A DNA stretch of 64,000 bases from an uncultured Actinomycetes bacterium (GTDB taxonomy: Bacteria; Actinomycetota; Acidimicrobiia; Acidimicrobiales; RAAP-2). The stretch is taken from the NCBI GenBank assembly GCA_903875425.1, contig CAIQWC010000012.1:1-64000 (forward strand). Direction: 5' to 3'. The notes below the pieces were generated by a model, which was not told the origin of the DNA, searched no databases, and was given only the letters and a program-made list of their open reading frames with translations. Positions 38,051-46,848 of this stretch are shown piece after piece. The position numbers and the translations under genes were made by a program. Position 1 is the first letter of the stretch; each line of letters starts with the position of its first letter.

Positions 38051-39446
38051 CGTCTACTCCGTCGACGATAGGGAGTACCAAGGTGGCTGTTAGGCCAGGG
38101 CCGGGGTCATTGTTGGTTAACTCAATTGTGCCATGGAGGTGCTGAACTTGGGTCGCGACGATAGCGAGTCCGAGCCCCGAACCTTCGCCGGACCGGCGTT
38201 GTCCCGCCGCTGATCCTCGATAGAAGCGCTCGAAAACTCGAGGTAGGTCACTGGCAGTAATGCCTGGACCAGCATCCGAGATGGAAATGACGAGACCTCG
38301 GGCGCTTCGAGCAACGATGATGGCGCGACATCCATTCCCATACTGCGCGGCGTTCTCTAGCAAGTTACCGACGATGCGTTCGAAACGACGTTTATCGACA
38401 GCGATGACGATATCGGCAGCATCGCCCGTGAGGGTGAGAAGGGGTGGCACAACATCGGGATTATTGCGCTGAAATGAAGCGACGCTCTGATTGAGTAGTT
38501 CACCGACGGTCACCTGTTGAACCGTCAAGGGTGTCTTTGAGCCGTCGAGGCGCGCGAGTTCTATGAGATCTTGTAGGAGTTTCTCGAAGCGACGAACCTC
38601 TGCGGCAAACAAGGCAAGGGCTTCACGGCTCCGTGGATCGCCATCTTCCGTCGTTCGTTGCACCACGTTGAGTGCTCCGATCATGGACGTAAGAGGCGAA
38701 CGCATTTCATGGCTGACATCGGAAGCGAAGCGGCTATCTCGTTCGATGCGCTCAGAAAGGTGTTCTGCCATTTCGTTAAACGAAGTGCTGAGTCCGCCAA
38801 GATCGGGGTCTGCGCCTCGATCGGGGAGGCGAATGGTCAGGTCACCTCGAGCGATCGCTTGTGCGGCTTGCGAAACTTCCTTAAGGGGTGCCATAGATCG
38901 GCGTGCGGCGAAGGCTCCTGCGAGGGCTCCGAGACTCACGATAATGATGGAGGTTCCTAGGAGTGCGCCGAATAGGACGCTGAGTGTGTGTTGCAGGTTT
39001 GCCAAGTTGGTTGAGAGCAGATAACCATCACCGCTGCTGCCAATGCTGACCGCGACCACGAAGTAGGGATAGCCGGTAATTTTGGTGGTCTGAACTGCGC
39101 TTTGGCCCTTGCGCAGCGCTGCTCGGATCGATGGTGAGAATGCTTGTTCCACATGCAGCGGGCCCGACAGGTACCAGCTCCCCCCGACGTAGAGACCAGC
39201 AGTTTGTCCAGCGTTAAGCAGAGCACCGTCGAGACTCGTTGCTGGCGAGATTCCTGTACGAAGTTCTCGCTCTATTGCTGACGCTTGCTGGAAGGCTTGG
39301 GTTTCGAGGGAATGCTGCTGATCAACAATGAGGAAATGACGGGTGGTGAAGTAACTTAAGACACCGCTCGCGGTAGTGAGAGCAATGACGACGACGCAAA
39401 TGGTTACTGCTAGTTGCGTTCGTAGTCTTCGGGGTCGTCGAGCCAC
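38043..39446 (-). CDS. mtrB: MtrB-like sensor histidine kinase
   Basis: This 467-aa kinase has two membrane segments (about residues 12-32 and 157-180) bounding a ~120-aa extracytoplasmic sensor, then HAMP (about 182-235), HisKA with phospho-acceptor His at about 246 in SDVSHEMRSPL, and a HATPase domain (NLLENAAQYG, DAGPGI, GSGLGLAI). The start is GTG, 5 bp after the regulator stop. In mycobacteria MtrB controls cell-wall and division genes; that role is inferred from synteny. Confidence 0.88.
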   Translation of the reverse strand: MARRPRRLRTQLAVTICVVVIALTTASGVLSYFTTRHFLIVDQQHSLETQAFQQASAIERELRTGISPATSLDGALLNAGQTAGLYVGGSWYLSGPLHVEQAFSPSIRAALRKGQSAVQTTKITGYPYFVVAVSIGSSGDGYLLSTNLANLQHTLSVLFGALLGTSIIIVSLGALAGAFAARRSMAPLKEVSQAAQAIARGDLTIRLPDRGADPDLGGLSTSFNEMAEHLSERIERDSRFASDVSHEMRSPLTSMIGALNVVQRTTEDGDPRSREALALFAAEVRRFEKLLQDLIELARLDGSKTPLTVQQVTVGELLNQSVASFQRNNPDVVPPLLTLTGDAADIVIAVDKRRFERIVGNLLENAAQYGNGCRAIIVARSARGLVISISDAGPGITASDLPRVFERFYRGSAAGQRRSGEGSGLGLAIVATQVQHLHGTIELTNNDPGPGLTATLVLPIVDGVDGG

Positions 39447-39451
39447 AGAAA

Positions 39452-40156
39452 CTAAACCGAGAACTGATAGCCCCGACCCCTAATGGTCAGGAGATAACGG
39501 GGGGCGGAGGGATCAACTTCTACTTTTGTACGAAGTCGCCCAATGTGAACGTCGACAAGCCGAGAATCTCCAAAGTAGTCATATCCCCACACTCGCTCAA
39601 GAAGATCTTCCCGAGAAATAACCTCGTCAGCGTGCTCTGCGAGTTCTAGGAGCAGTTTGAATTCGGTGCGGGTGCATCGAATATCGACACCATCGGGTCG
39701 CGTGACCGTTCCATTGATGGGATGAAATTCGAAGGCGCCCAGACGAACGACGGAACTTGTTTCGGACTCGGTACGAGTGCGACGAAGCAGGGCACGGATG
39801 CGGGCGACTAAGACGGTGGGGACGTAGGGCTTGGTGACGTAGTCGTCAGCGCCGGCTTCGAGGCCAGTTACGACGTCATGGGAGTCATCTCGAGCGGTCA
39901 CCATGATGACGGGTACGTCAGAACGCAGCCGCAGGTGACGGCAACATTCAAAACCATCGATGCCAGGCAACATCACGTCAATGAGCGCGAGATCATCGCC
40001 CGTGGGTTCGAATGAAGCGATGGCATCTTCGCCCGTGGCAAACGCTCGAACGGAGAAACCCTCTGACTCGAGCAACATACTCAGAAACGTGCGGATGCGA
40101 TCATCGTCCTCGACGACAAGAATGGTCGGTTGGTGGGCCATGCTGGCATCAGTCAT
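39452..40156 (-). CDS. mtrA: MtrA-like OmpR-family response regulator
   Basis: This 234-aa regulator has a receiver domain with phospho-accepting Asp at about 60 in ALIDVMLPGIDGFE and the Lys of DDYVTKPYVP, then an OmpR-type winged helix (RCTRTEFKLLLELAEHADEVI, YDYFGDSRLVDVHIGRLRTK). ATG 40156 lies 8 nt after a TAGCGT box; GTG 40159 is adjacent and possible. It is transcribed with mtrB and is divergent from xerC. Confidence 0.88.
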   Translation of the reverse strand: MTDASMAHQPTILVVEDDDRIRTFLSMLLESEGFSVRAFATGEDAIASFEPTGDDLALIDVMLPGIDGFECCRHLRLRSDVPVIMVTARDDSHDVVTGLEAGADDYVTKPYVPTVLVARIRALLRRTRTESETSSVVRLGAFEFHPINGTVTRPDGVDIRCTRTEFKLLLELAEHADEVISREDLLERVWGYDYFGDSRLVDVHIGRLRTKVEVDPSAPRYLLTIRGRGYQFSV

Positions 40157-40164
40157 CACCTGTG

Positions 40165-40170
40165 ACGCTA
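40165..40170 (-). promoter_or_regulatory. TAGCGT box before mtrA
   Basis: On the minus strand TAGCGT is followed by 8 nt and ATG 40156. A matching TAGCGT faces the other way before xerC. Confidence 0.45.
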
Positions 40171-40209
40171 ACGCTTCTTAGATGGCACGCGAAAGCGGGC
40201 GCGTGGATC

Positions 40210-40215
40210 TAGCGT
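40210..40215 (+). promoter_or_regulatory. TAGCGT box before xerC
   Basis: TAGCGT ends 7 nt before ATG 40223. The GTG at 40214 lies inside the box, which argues for the ATG as the real start. Confidence 0.5.
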
Positions 40216-40222
40216 GAGCGGT

Positions 40223-41116
40223 ATGGAAATCGAGGAGGCGCTAAGGGATCTTGGGGCGTATCGCCTTGAGGACTACGCCCTTAATCTGGCCTCGCTATCG
40301 CCAGCAAGTCAACGTGCCTATCTCGGTGATGTCATACAACTTCTTAGCTTTTTGCGAGATCGAAGTGTCTATGATCCTCGAGCAGTCACCAGAAACGATC
40401 TGAGGTGGTGGCTGGCGGAGCTTTCGAGTCACGGCCTGGCAAAACCATCCATCGCTCGGAAGGTGGCGGCGGCGCGGCGCTATTTCACGTGGCTCTCGCG
40501 TAATGGCCTCATCGAGCGCGATCCCTCGCTTCGCTTGAGCGCACCAAAAGCCGGATCTCGCCTACCGGACCTGGTTCATGCTGAAGACCTTGAAACCTTG
40601 CTCCACCTCGACGAGTCGCCCAGTGCATGGGATGTGCGTGATGTGGCCATTGTGGAACTGCTCTACGGGGGAGGTTTGCGCGTTGGTGAACTCTGCGGCC
40701 TTGATGTTGATGCTCTTGATGGAAGTAGTGGATCACTTCGAGTGATGGGAAAGGGTTCCAAGGAGCGGATTGTGCCACTCCATGATTTGGCCTGTGATGC
40801 AGTCGAGCGCTACCTAGCTGTCCGCGAGTCCCTCCTGAACGAGCAGAGCCCAAGCGCAGCTCTCTTCGTTAATCGCCGGGGGAACCGGCTTGGACCCCGA
40901 GATGTGTCCCGCATTTTGAATCGTCGGTCACTTCGGCCCACGCATCCCCACGCTCTTCGCCACACCTATGCCACGCACCTCCTCGACGGGGGAGCGGATC
41001 TGCGCGTTGTCCAGGAACTCTTAGGGCATGCAAGCCTTGCGACAACTCAGATCTACACGCATGTCTCCAAGGAACGGCTTCAGCAGGTCTATGACCGGAC
41101 ACATCCGAGGGCGTGA
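40223..41116 (+). CDS. xerC: Tyrosine recombinase XerC/XerD
   Basis: This 297-aa recombinase has an N-terminal SAM-like core-binding domain (SPASQRAYLGDVIQLLSFLR) and a catalytic domain with Arg in GGGLRVGELCGL, HALRHTYATHLLDGG (HxxR), GHASLATTQIYTHV and the nucleophile Tyr in that last motif. It resolves chromosome dimers at dif. Its place beside rpsB is the usual actinobacterial one, which argues against a mobile-element integrase. A GTG at 40214 would add three residues. Confidence 0.92.
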   Translation: MEIEEALRDLGAYRLEDYALNLASLSPASQRAYLGDVIQLLSFLRDRSVYDPRAVTRNDLRWWLAELSSHGLAKPSIARKVAAARRYFTWLSRNGLIERDPSLRLSAPKAGSRLPDLVHAEDLETLLHLDESPSAWDVRDVAIVELLYGGGLRVGELCGLDVDALDGSSGSLRVMGKGSKERIVPLHDLACDAVERYLAVRESLLNEQSPSAALFVNRRGNRLGPRDVSRILNRRSLRPTHPHALRHTYATHLLDGGADLRVVQELLGHASLATTQIYTHVSKERLQQVYDRTHPRA

Positions 41117-41148
41117 GGTCCGATTGGTGAGGATCCCCCCGAGCGACT

Positions 41149-41162
41149 AGCCTAGAGAGGCT
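41149..41162 (+). other. Hairpin after xerC
   Basis: AGCCT-AGAG-AGGCT forms a short stem-loop 33 bp after the xerC stop. No T-run follows; it may be a weak terminator or part of the rpsB leader. Confidence 0.3.
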
Positions 41163-41236
41163 CTTCAAAGGAAGGGCATGAGAGAAGTCCCCGGCACGTT
41201 TCTTGCGGTCGCTCCTTGTGAGTGCTGATGCCGTGG

Positions 41237-41248
41237 GGTTGATCAACC
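41237..41248 (+). promoter_or_regulatory. Perfect 12-bp palindrome in the rpsB leader
   Basis: GGTTGATCAACC is self-complementary and flanked by GTGG and AC, allowing further pairing in RNA. It ends 23 bp before the rpsB ATG. It may be an operator, or an RNA element for S2 feedback as known in other bacteria. Confidence 0.4.
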
Positions 41249-41271
41249 ACAAGACTAAAAGGAGAACGACC

Positions 41272-42123
41272 ATGGCTGTGGTCACGATGCGCCAGTTGCT
41301 TGACTCTGGCGTCCACTTGGGTCACCAGACCCGTCGGTGGAACCCGAAGATGCGCCGCTTTATTTACGGGGAGCGCAATGGCATCTACTTGATCGACTTG
41401 CACAAGACCCTCAAAGGTGTTGAGAGCAGTTACACCTACGTCCGCGACCTCGTCGCTGGCGGAGGAACCATTTTGTTCGTAGGTACGAAGAAGCAGGCTC
41501 AAGGGCCCGTCGCTGATTTCGCTGATATGTGTGGAATGCCCTACGTGAACCAGCGTTGGCTGGGCGGCATGCTCACTAACTTCCAGACCTTGTCTGGTCG
41601 AGTCAAGCGCATGGGCGAACTTCGACTCATGCAGCGTGCTGGTGACTTTGACGGCATGCCCAAGCGCGAAGCCCTGCGACACACCCGTGAACTCGAGAAG
41701 CTCGAGCGAAACCTTGGCGGTATTGCCAAGCTAGACAAGCTCCCCGATGCCGTGTTCGTGATTGACACCAACAAAGAACACATTGCGGTCAATGAAGCCA
41801 ACAAATTAGGACTTCCCGTCGTGGCCATTGTCGACACCAACTGTGATCCGGATCTGATTAAGTTCGTGATTCCAGGCAACGATGACGCCATTCGGTCTGG
41901 AGCGCTGCTGTGTCGCATCATCGCTGACGCGGTCACCGAGGGCCGATTCATTCGCGAGAACCGTCCGGCAAAGCGAGCCGCAGAGCCGGACGCAGCCCTA
42001 GAGCCTGCGGTAGCCGCAGCACCCGTGCCCGCAGCTGCCCCTGAGCCGGTCGCTGAGGCCGCCGCTCCATCCCCTGAAACCATCGAACCAGCAGTTGTTG
42101 GTTCCGCTACAACGGAGGCGTAA
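41272..42123 (+). CDS. rpsB: 30S ribosomal protein S2
   Basis: This 283-aa protein has [29 protein letters not shown], and [13 protein letters not shown], all S2 signatures. The last ~55 residues are an Ala/Pro/Glu-rich tail beyond the usual S2 length. ATG 41272 has AAAAGGAG upstream; the open frame from 41203 is not needed. It starts the rpsB-tsf-pyrH-frr unit. Confidence 0.96.
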   Translation: MAVVTMRQLLDSGVHLGHQTRRWNPKMRRFIYGERNGIYLIDLHKTLKGVESSYTYVRDLVAGGGTILFVGTKKQAQGPVADFADMCGMPYVNQRWLGGMLTNFQTLSGRVKRMGELRLMQRAGDFDGMPKREALRHTRELEKLERNLGGIAKLDKLPDAVFVIDTNKEHIAVNEANKLGLPVVAIVDTNCDPDLIKFVIPGNDDAIRSGALLCRIIADAVTEGRFIRENRPAKRAAEPDAALEPAVAAAPVPAAAPEPVAEAAAPSPETIEPAVVGSATTEA

Positions 42124-42129
42124 GCAGCA

Positions 42130-42921
42130 ATGGCAGCAATCTCAGCCAAGGACGTACAACAACTCCGCAAGGCAACGGGCGTTGGCATGATGGACGCCAA
42201 GAGTGCGCTCGAAGCCTGTGACGGCGACGTGACCAAGGCCACGGTCTGGCTTCGCGAAAAAGGTCTTGCCGGAGCTGCAAAGCGCTCAGATCGTGAAGCC
42301 GCTCAAGGTGCGGTTGCAGCCGTTAAGGACGGTATGGCCGCGTCCATTGTGCAGCTTCGCAGCGAGACGGACTTCGTTGCCAAGGCGGAAGAATTTCTCC
42401 CCTTGGTCGAAACGATTGCCGCAGCGGTTGCCAAGGATGGACCTAGCGCCGTGGACAACTTCTCGGATCAAGTCGACACGCTGCGCACGACGCTCAAGGA
42501 GAACATCTCCGTCGGGGAAGTGGTGTATCTCAAGGCCAGCGATGGCGAAGTCATTGATACCTACCAACACAACCAAGCAGGCCGTGGCGTGAACGCAACG
42601 GCGGTGGTGCTCAAGGGTGGAAGTCAAGAACTTGCCCATGACATAGCTGTGCACGTGGCCTTCGCTCGGCCCTCGTACCTGAGTCGTGACGATGTGCCAG
42701 CGGCTGAGGTCGATGCGGAGCGCCAGACCATTGAGCAGATTTCTCGCAATGAAGGTAAGCCCGACGCGGCGCTTCCCAAGATCATCGAAGGCCGTCTCAA
42801 CGGATGGTTTAAAGAGAGAGTCTTGCTCGAGCAGGCCTACGCCAAAGACGAGAAGCAAACGATTACCGATCTTCTCAACGGTGCTGAACTCGTAGCCTAC
42901 GCTCAGGTTCTCATCGGATAG
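42130..42921 (+). CDS. tsf: Elongation factor Ts
   Basis: This 263-aa protein starts with the UBA-like domain VQQLRKATGVGMMDAKSALE and has the core LRSETDFVAKAEEF that contacts EF-Tu. It recycles EF-Tu by releasing GDP. It follows rpsB by 6 bp. Confidence 0.96.
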   Translation: MAAISAKDVQQLRKATGVGMMDAKSALEACDGDVTKATVWLREKGLAGAAKRSDREAAQGAVAAVKDGMAASIVQLRSETDFVAKAEEFLPLVETIAAAVAKDGPSAVDNFSDQVDTLRTTLKENISVGEVVYLKASDGEVIDTYQHNQAGRGVNATAVVLKGGSQELAHDIAVHVAFARPSYLSRDDVPAAEVDAERQTIEQISRNEGKPDAALPKIIEGRLNGWFKERVLLEQAYAKDEKQTITDLLNGAELVAYAQVLIG

Positions 42922-42942
42922 TTGGTAAACGGAGGACGAGCC

Positions 42943-43650
42943 ATGCGAGTCGTACTGAAGCTGTCAGGCGAGGCACTGGCTTCATCCGCGAGAGATGAAA
43001 CCATTGACGCAAGCGTCGTGGATCACTTGGCGTGTGAAATTATCGCAGCCAAGCAAGACCAAGATCTCGAAATCTGCGTCATGGTCGGTGGCGGCAATAT
43101 CTGGCGTGGCGCCACGGGCGCGATGGAGGGTATGGATCGTGCGACATCTGACACCATGGGGATGCTCGGTACGGCAATTAATGCGCTCGCCCTCCAAGAC
43201 GCTCTCGAACAGCACGGGCAGAATACGCGGGTCCTCTCTGCCGTTGCGATGGCGGAGGTGGCTGAGCCCTATATCCGTCGGCGTGCAGTCCGACATCTTG
43301 AAAAAGGTCGTGTCGTGGTGTTTGCCGCTGGTATGGGAAGTCCGTATTTTACGACCGACACTTCGGCAGCACTGCGGGCCGCTGAGATGGAGGCGGAAAT
43401 TCTCTTAAAAGGAACCCATGGGGGAGTTGATGGCGTCTACAGCGCTGATCCGCGTTTAGACGCGTCAGCGACTCGCTATCAAGAGATCTCCTTTGAAGAA
43501 GTGATTGCCAAGGATCTAAGGGTGATGGATCTGACCGCCATCACCTTTTGTAAAGATAACGGCATTCCTATACGAATCTTCGACCTCATGGGGGACAAGA
43601 TTCTGCGCCGCGCCCTTGCGGGTGACTCCGTGGGTACGCTGGTTCAGTGA
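42943..43650 (+). CDS. pyrH: UMP kinase
   Basis: This 235-aa amino-acid-kinase-fold enzyme has LKLSGEAL, VVGGGNIWRG-type loop (MVGGGNIWRG), MDRATSDTMGMLGT and the DPRLDASATRY region. It phosphorylates UMP and is usually regulated by UTP and GTP. ATG 42943 has GGAGGACGAG upstream; the TTG at 42922 is not needed. Its stop overlaps the frr start (TGATG). Confidence 0.96.
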   Translation: MRVVLKLSGEALASSARDETIDASVVDHLACEIIAAKQDQDLEICVMVGGGNIWRGATGAMEGMDRATSDTMGMLGTAINALALQDALEQHGQNTRVLSAVAMAEVAEPYIRRRAVRHLEKGRVVVFAAGMGSPYFTTDTSAALRAAEMEAEILLKGTHGGVDGVYSADPRLDASATRYQEISFEEVIAKDLRVMDLTAITFCKDNGIPIRIFDLMGDKILRRALAGDSVGTLVQ

Positions 43651-44216
43651 TGGATGACTCAATGACGCAGCTAGTGCTGGACGACGCCAAGGATAAAATG
43701 GCCAAGGCGCTCGATCACCTAAAGGCTGAATTTGCTTCGGTGCGCACGGGACGCGCTACACCGGCTCTCGTCGAGGGGCTGGTCGTTGACTACTACGGAG
43801 CGCCGACGGCTCTGAAGAGTCTCGCGAGCTTTACGGTGCCCGACGCCAAGATGCTGATCATCTCTCCCTTCGATAAAACTGCCATGGCGGTCATTGAAAA
43901 GGCGATTAGCGCCTCGGACCTAGGCATCACACCATCGAACGATGGACAGGTTATCCGTCTAGGCTTTCCTCCGCTCACCGAAGAACGGCGCAAGGAAATG
44001 GTGAAAGTGGTCAAGGCTAAGGCAGAGGATGCCAGAGTTGCCATGCGCAATCATCGCCGCAGCGCTCGCCAAGAACTTGAACAAATGGAAAAAGATGGTC
44101 TCAGCAGCGATGATTTGGAACGCGCTGAAAAGGCCCTTGACAAGATCACCCAAGGTGCCGTCGACAATGTTGATGAGCTAACCGCGCATAAGGAGAAGGA
44201 ACTCCTTGAAGTCTGA
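43650..44216 (+). CDS. frr: Ribosome recycling factor
   Basis: This 188-aa protein has the three-helix-bundle and hinge motifs of RRF: SVRTGRATPALVEGL, YYGAPTALKSLASF and ARVAMRNHRRSARQELEQ. It splits post-termination ribosomes with EF-G. ATG 43650 overlaps the pyrH stop; its 3' end overlaps cdsA by 11 bp. The gene for undecaprenyl diphosphate synthase, often next, is missing. Confidence 0.96.
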   Translation: MDDSMTQLVLDDAKDKMAKALDHLKAEFASVRTGRATPALVEGLVVDYYGAPTALKSLASFTVPDAKMLIISPFDKTAMAVIEKAISASDLGITPSNDGQVIRLGFPPLTEERRKEMVKVVKAKAEDARVAMRNHRRSARQELEQMEKDGLSSDDLERAEKALDKITQGAVDNVDELTAHKEKELLEV

Positions 44217-45651
44217 CGACGAGAACCTATTTATGTTTGGTGAATCCACCGACACCCCTGCACATGGCGTGAGCATTACGGGCGCTAACCGCGTGGGCGA
44301 TGGCGAAGCTGACGACCGTGAAGGAAACTCGGCTAGCCAGCCTGAATCGTCGTTTGAGATGCCCCATTGGACCGATGAGCCCACAGGCATTGTGCCAGCG
44401 GTGCTTCGCCAAGAAACTGAGACCAGTGATGATCCGTGGTCTTCGGTACCGGCGCCATCATGGCGGGAAGAGTCAAGCGACTGGGTAGCTCAAGAAGAAG
44501 TGTTCGACATGGGGATGCTTTCCGATGAAGAGCATTCGTCGACCAGTGCTGACCCGACGAGCACTCCGACGGATCAAGCGTGGGACTTTGATTTCTCGAC
44601 AGAGACCTCCGAGATGAGTACCGAGCGTGTCGAGTCGAAGCGGGCGCCGGATCCTTGGGATTTTGAGGACTTTGAAGACCTGGTCGCTGGGGCATCCCCG
44701 GCGTCTGTAAGTCACCGAGAAGAAGAGCCAGAAGAAGCGGATCTGCCCAGTGCAGGCTTCGAACGGGAACGACCCGCTGGTCGCAGACCGAGGCGTCCAA
44801 CCCGATCTTCTCGAACTGACGGCGACGTAGTCCCTGGGGACCGCAACATGGTCACCGCTGCCATTACGGGCGCCGTGATTTTGATACTTGTGCTGGTGGC
44901 CTTTGACCTAGGAACGGTTCTTGCTATGGCGCTCGTCCTCGTCGTGGTGACCATGGCGAGTGCAGAGACGTTCGCTGCCTTCCGTCGGGGCGGACAGCAC
45001 CCGGCCACCTTGCTCGGTTTGGTGGCCACCGTAGGTCTCTTGCTTGGTGTCTATAACCGTGGCGCGCAGAGTTTTGCCCTGGTTGCGGTGCTCCTGTTTG
45101 CGTTTACTGGTCTGTGGTTCCTATCGAGCGTTGAAAAAGCCGATGCGCTAACGGGGCTGTCGTCAACCATGCTTGTCTTCGTATGGGTCTCGACCTGTGG
45201 TTCTTTCGCCGCATTGCTGTTGAATCCCAATGAATTCCCGAATCGCCATGGCTTGGCGTACCTCCTGGCAGCCATTGTTGCCACCGCAGTGTATGACACG
45301 TCATGTTTGTTTATTGGACGAGCCATCGGCAAGCGACCACTTTCCACGATCAGCCCTAAGAAAACGTGGGAGGGACTCATCGGCGGTTCCATTGCCGTTG
45401 TGCTCTTCTGCGCCATCGTGGTTCCGCTTATGCACCCATGGACGGAATCGGCTGGAATCGTATTGGGCCTCGTCGTGATGATCGTGGCTCCTTTGGGCGA
45501 CCTCACTGAATCGTTGATTAAACGCTCGTTGAAACTGAAGGACATGGGAAAGCTTTTGCCGGGTCATGGCGGCATGCTTGATCGGATTGATGGCCTTTTG
45601 TTCGTGTTGCCCGCGACGTACTTCCTCGTGAAGGCATTCCACCTCGGCTAA
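44206..45651 (+). CDS. cdsA: Phosphatidate cytidylyltransferase with long acidic N-terminal extension
   Basis: The C-terminal ~270 residues are a polytopic CdsA domain with the SPKKTWEGLIGG start and the signature GDLTESLIKRSLKLKDMG through LPGHGGMLDRIDGLLF. It makes CDP-diacylglycerol from phosphatidate and CTP. Residues 1 to ~210 are hydrophilic, very rich in Asp/Glu/Ser/Trp, and not part of the usual enzyme; DPWDFEDFEDL is typical of this part. The start is TTG 44206 with AAGGAG upstream, inside frr. The extension is continuous in frame with no stop. Confidence 0.93.
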   Translation: MKSDDENLFMFGESTDTPAHGVSITGANRVGDGEADDREGNSASQPESSFEMPHWTDEPTGIVPAVLRQETETSDDPWSSVPAPSWREESSDWVAQEEVFDMGMLSDEEHSSTSADPTSTPTDQAWDFDFSTETSEMSTERVESKRAPDPWDFEDFEDLVAGASPASVSHREEEPEEADLPSAGFERERPAGRRPRRPTRSSRTDGDVVPGDRNMVTAAITGAVILILVLVAFDLGTVLAMALVLVVVTMASAETFAAFRRGGQHPATLLGLVATVGLLLGVYNRGAQSFALVAVLLFAFTGLWFLSSVEKADALTGLSSTMLVFVWVSTCGSFAALLLNPNEFPNRHGLAYLLAAIVATAVYDTSCLFIGRAIGKRPLSTISPKKTWEGLIGGSIAVVLFCAIVVPLMHPWTESAGIVLGLVVMIVAPLGDLTESLIKRSLKLKDMGKLLPGHGGMLDRIDGLLFVLPATYFLVKAFHLG

Positions 45652-45681
45652 GGCCGAGTTCGTGGCGTGTCCGTTTCGGTC

Positions 45682-46848
45682 ATGAAAACGTCGACGCAAA
45701 CGAGCGTCGGGATCTTCGGATCAACGGGCTCTATTGGTGTTCAGGCGATTGATGTCGTAGGTGCCCACCACGATGTCTTTACGGTAGGCGTCTTGGCGGC
45801 CCGACGGGCGTCGGTGGAACTCGTGGCGCAGATTTCGAGCCTCAAGCCATGGTGCGTGGTGGTGGAGACGGCTGCTGAGGCTGCATCGTTAGAGACGGTG
45901 ATCGATGCCTCAGTGGAGATTCGATGGGGATCAGAAGCCCTGCACGAAGCCGCCGGCAGCGTCGATATCGCAGTCAATGCCGTTGTCGGTTTCGCTGGCC
46001 TTCCCGTGACCATTGGTGCGTTGGAATCGGGCCGCAGGCTTGCGTTAGCGAATAAGGAATCTCTGATCGCGGCGGCTCGTGTCGTGGCCGAGGCCAAGGC
46101 TCGCGGCGGAGGAGAGATTGTTCCCGTCGACTCAGAGCATTGCGCCATTCACCAATGTCTCGGTAGCGATGTAGGGAGTGTTGATCGCTTGATTCTGACT
46201 GCATCGGGTGGTCCCTTTCGGGGGCGCACGCTTTCGGAGCTGGCTACGGTCGGTATCGAAGAAGCGCTCACGCACCCGACATGGTCTATGGGGCCAAAGA
46301 TCACGATCGATTCTTCGACCCTGATCAATAAGGGGCTAGAAGTGATTGAGGCCCAAGCGCTGTTTGGTTTATCGCTCGATCGCATTAACGTTGTGGTCCA
46401 TCCTCAATCCATCGTGCACTCCATGGTCACGTTTGTTGATGGCTCGACGATCGCTCAGCTTTCGCGGCCTGACATGCGACTACCCATTGCCTATGCCTTG
46501 GGCTACCCCGATCGCCTGGATGGCTCCTACGGAACGCTTGATTTTTCTCAAGCGCTGGATCTTCACTTTGAAGCCCCTGATCGCCAGACGTTCCGAGGTT
46601 TGGACCTGGCCTATGAGGCTGGACGACAAGGTGGTACTGCTCCGGCCTGGCTTAGTGCGGCCAACGAAGTGGCCGTACAGGCGTTTCTGGAGGGAAAAAT
46701 TCGATGGCCGGCCATCACTGAGGTCATTGAAGAGACCATGCTGCGCTACTCAAGCAACAGCGGCGAGAGTCTCGAATCGGTTCTTGAAGCAGATTCTTAT
46801 GCTCGTGACGTCGCATCGGAACTAATTACCGACAGAATAAGAGCGTGA
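45682..46848 (+). CDS. dxr: 1-deoxy-D-xylulose 5-phosphate reductoisomerase
   Basis: This 388-aa enzyme has the NADPH motif GIFGSTGSIGVQA, ALANKESLIAA, the metal/substrate region VPVDSEHCAIHQCL, and ASGGPFRG with the flexible-loop SMGPKITIDSSTL. It makes 2-C-methylerythritol 4-phosphate in the MEP isoprenoid pathway. ATG 45682 was chosen; GTG 45667 is possible and adds five residues. Its stop overlaps rseP by 4 bp. ispG of the same pathway lies two genes on. Confidence 0.95.
   Translation: MKTSTQTSVGIFGSTGSIGVQAIDVVGAHHDVFTVGVLAARRASVELVAQISSLKPWCVVVETAAEAASLETVIDASVEIRWGSEALHEAAGSVDIAVNAVVGFAGLPVTIGALESGRRLALANKESLIAAARVVAEAKARGGGEIVPVDSEHCAIHQCLGSDVGSVDRLILTASGGPFRGRTLSELATVGIEEALTHPTWSMGPKITIDSSTLINKGLEVIEAQALFGLSLDRINVVVHPQSIVHSMVTFVDGSTIAQLSRPDMRLPIAYALGYPDRLDGSYGTLDFSQALDLHFEAPDRQTFRGLDLAYEAGRQGGTAPAWLSAANEVAVQAFLEGKIRWPAITEVIEETMLRYSSNSGESLESVLEADSYARDVASELITDRIRA

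Noticed and set aside
40223-41116. Tyrosine recombinase as a sign of an integrated element
   Set aside because: It is a standard XerC/D in its usual place beside rpsB. No attachment repeats or phage genes are near.
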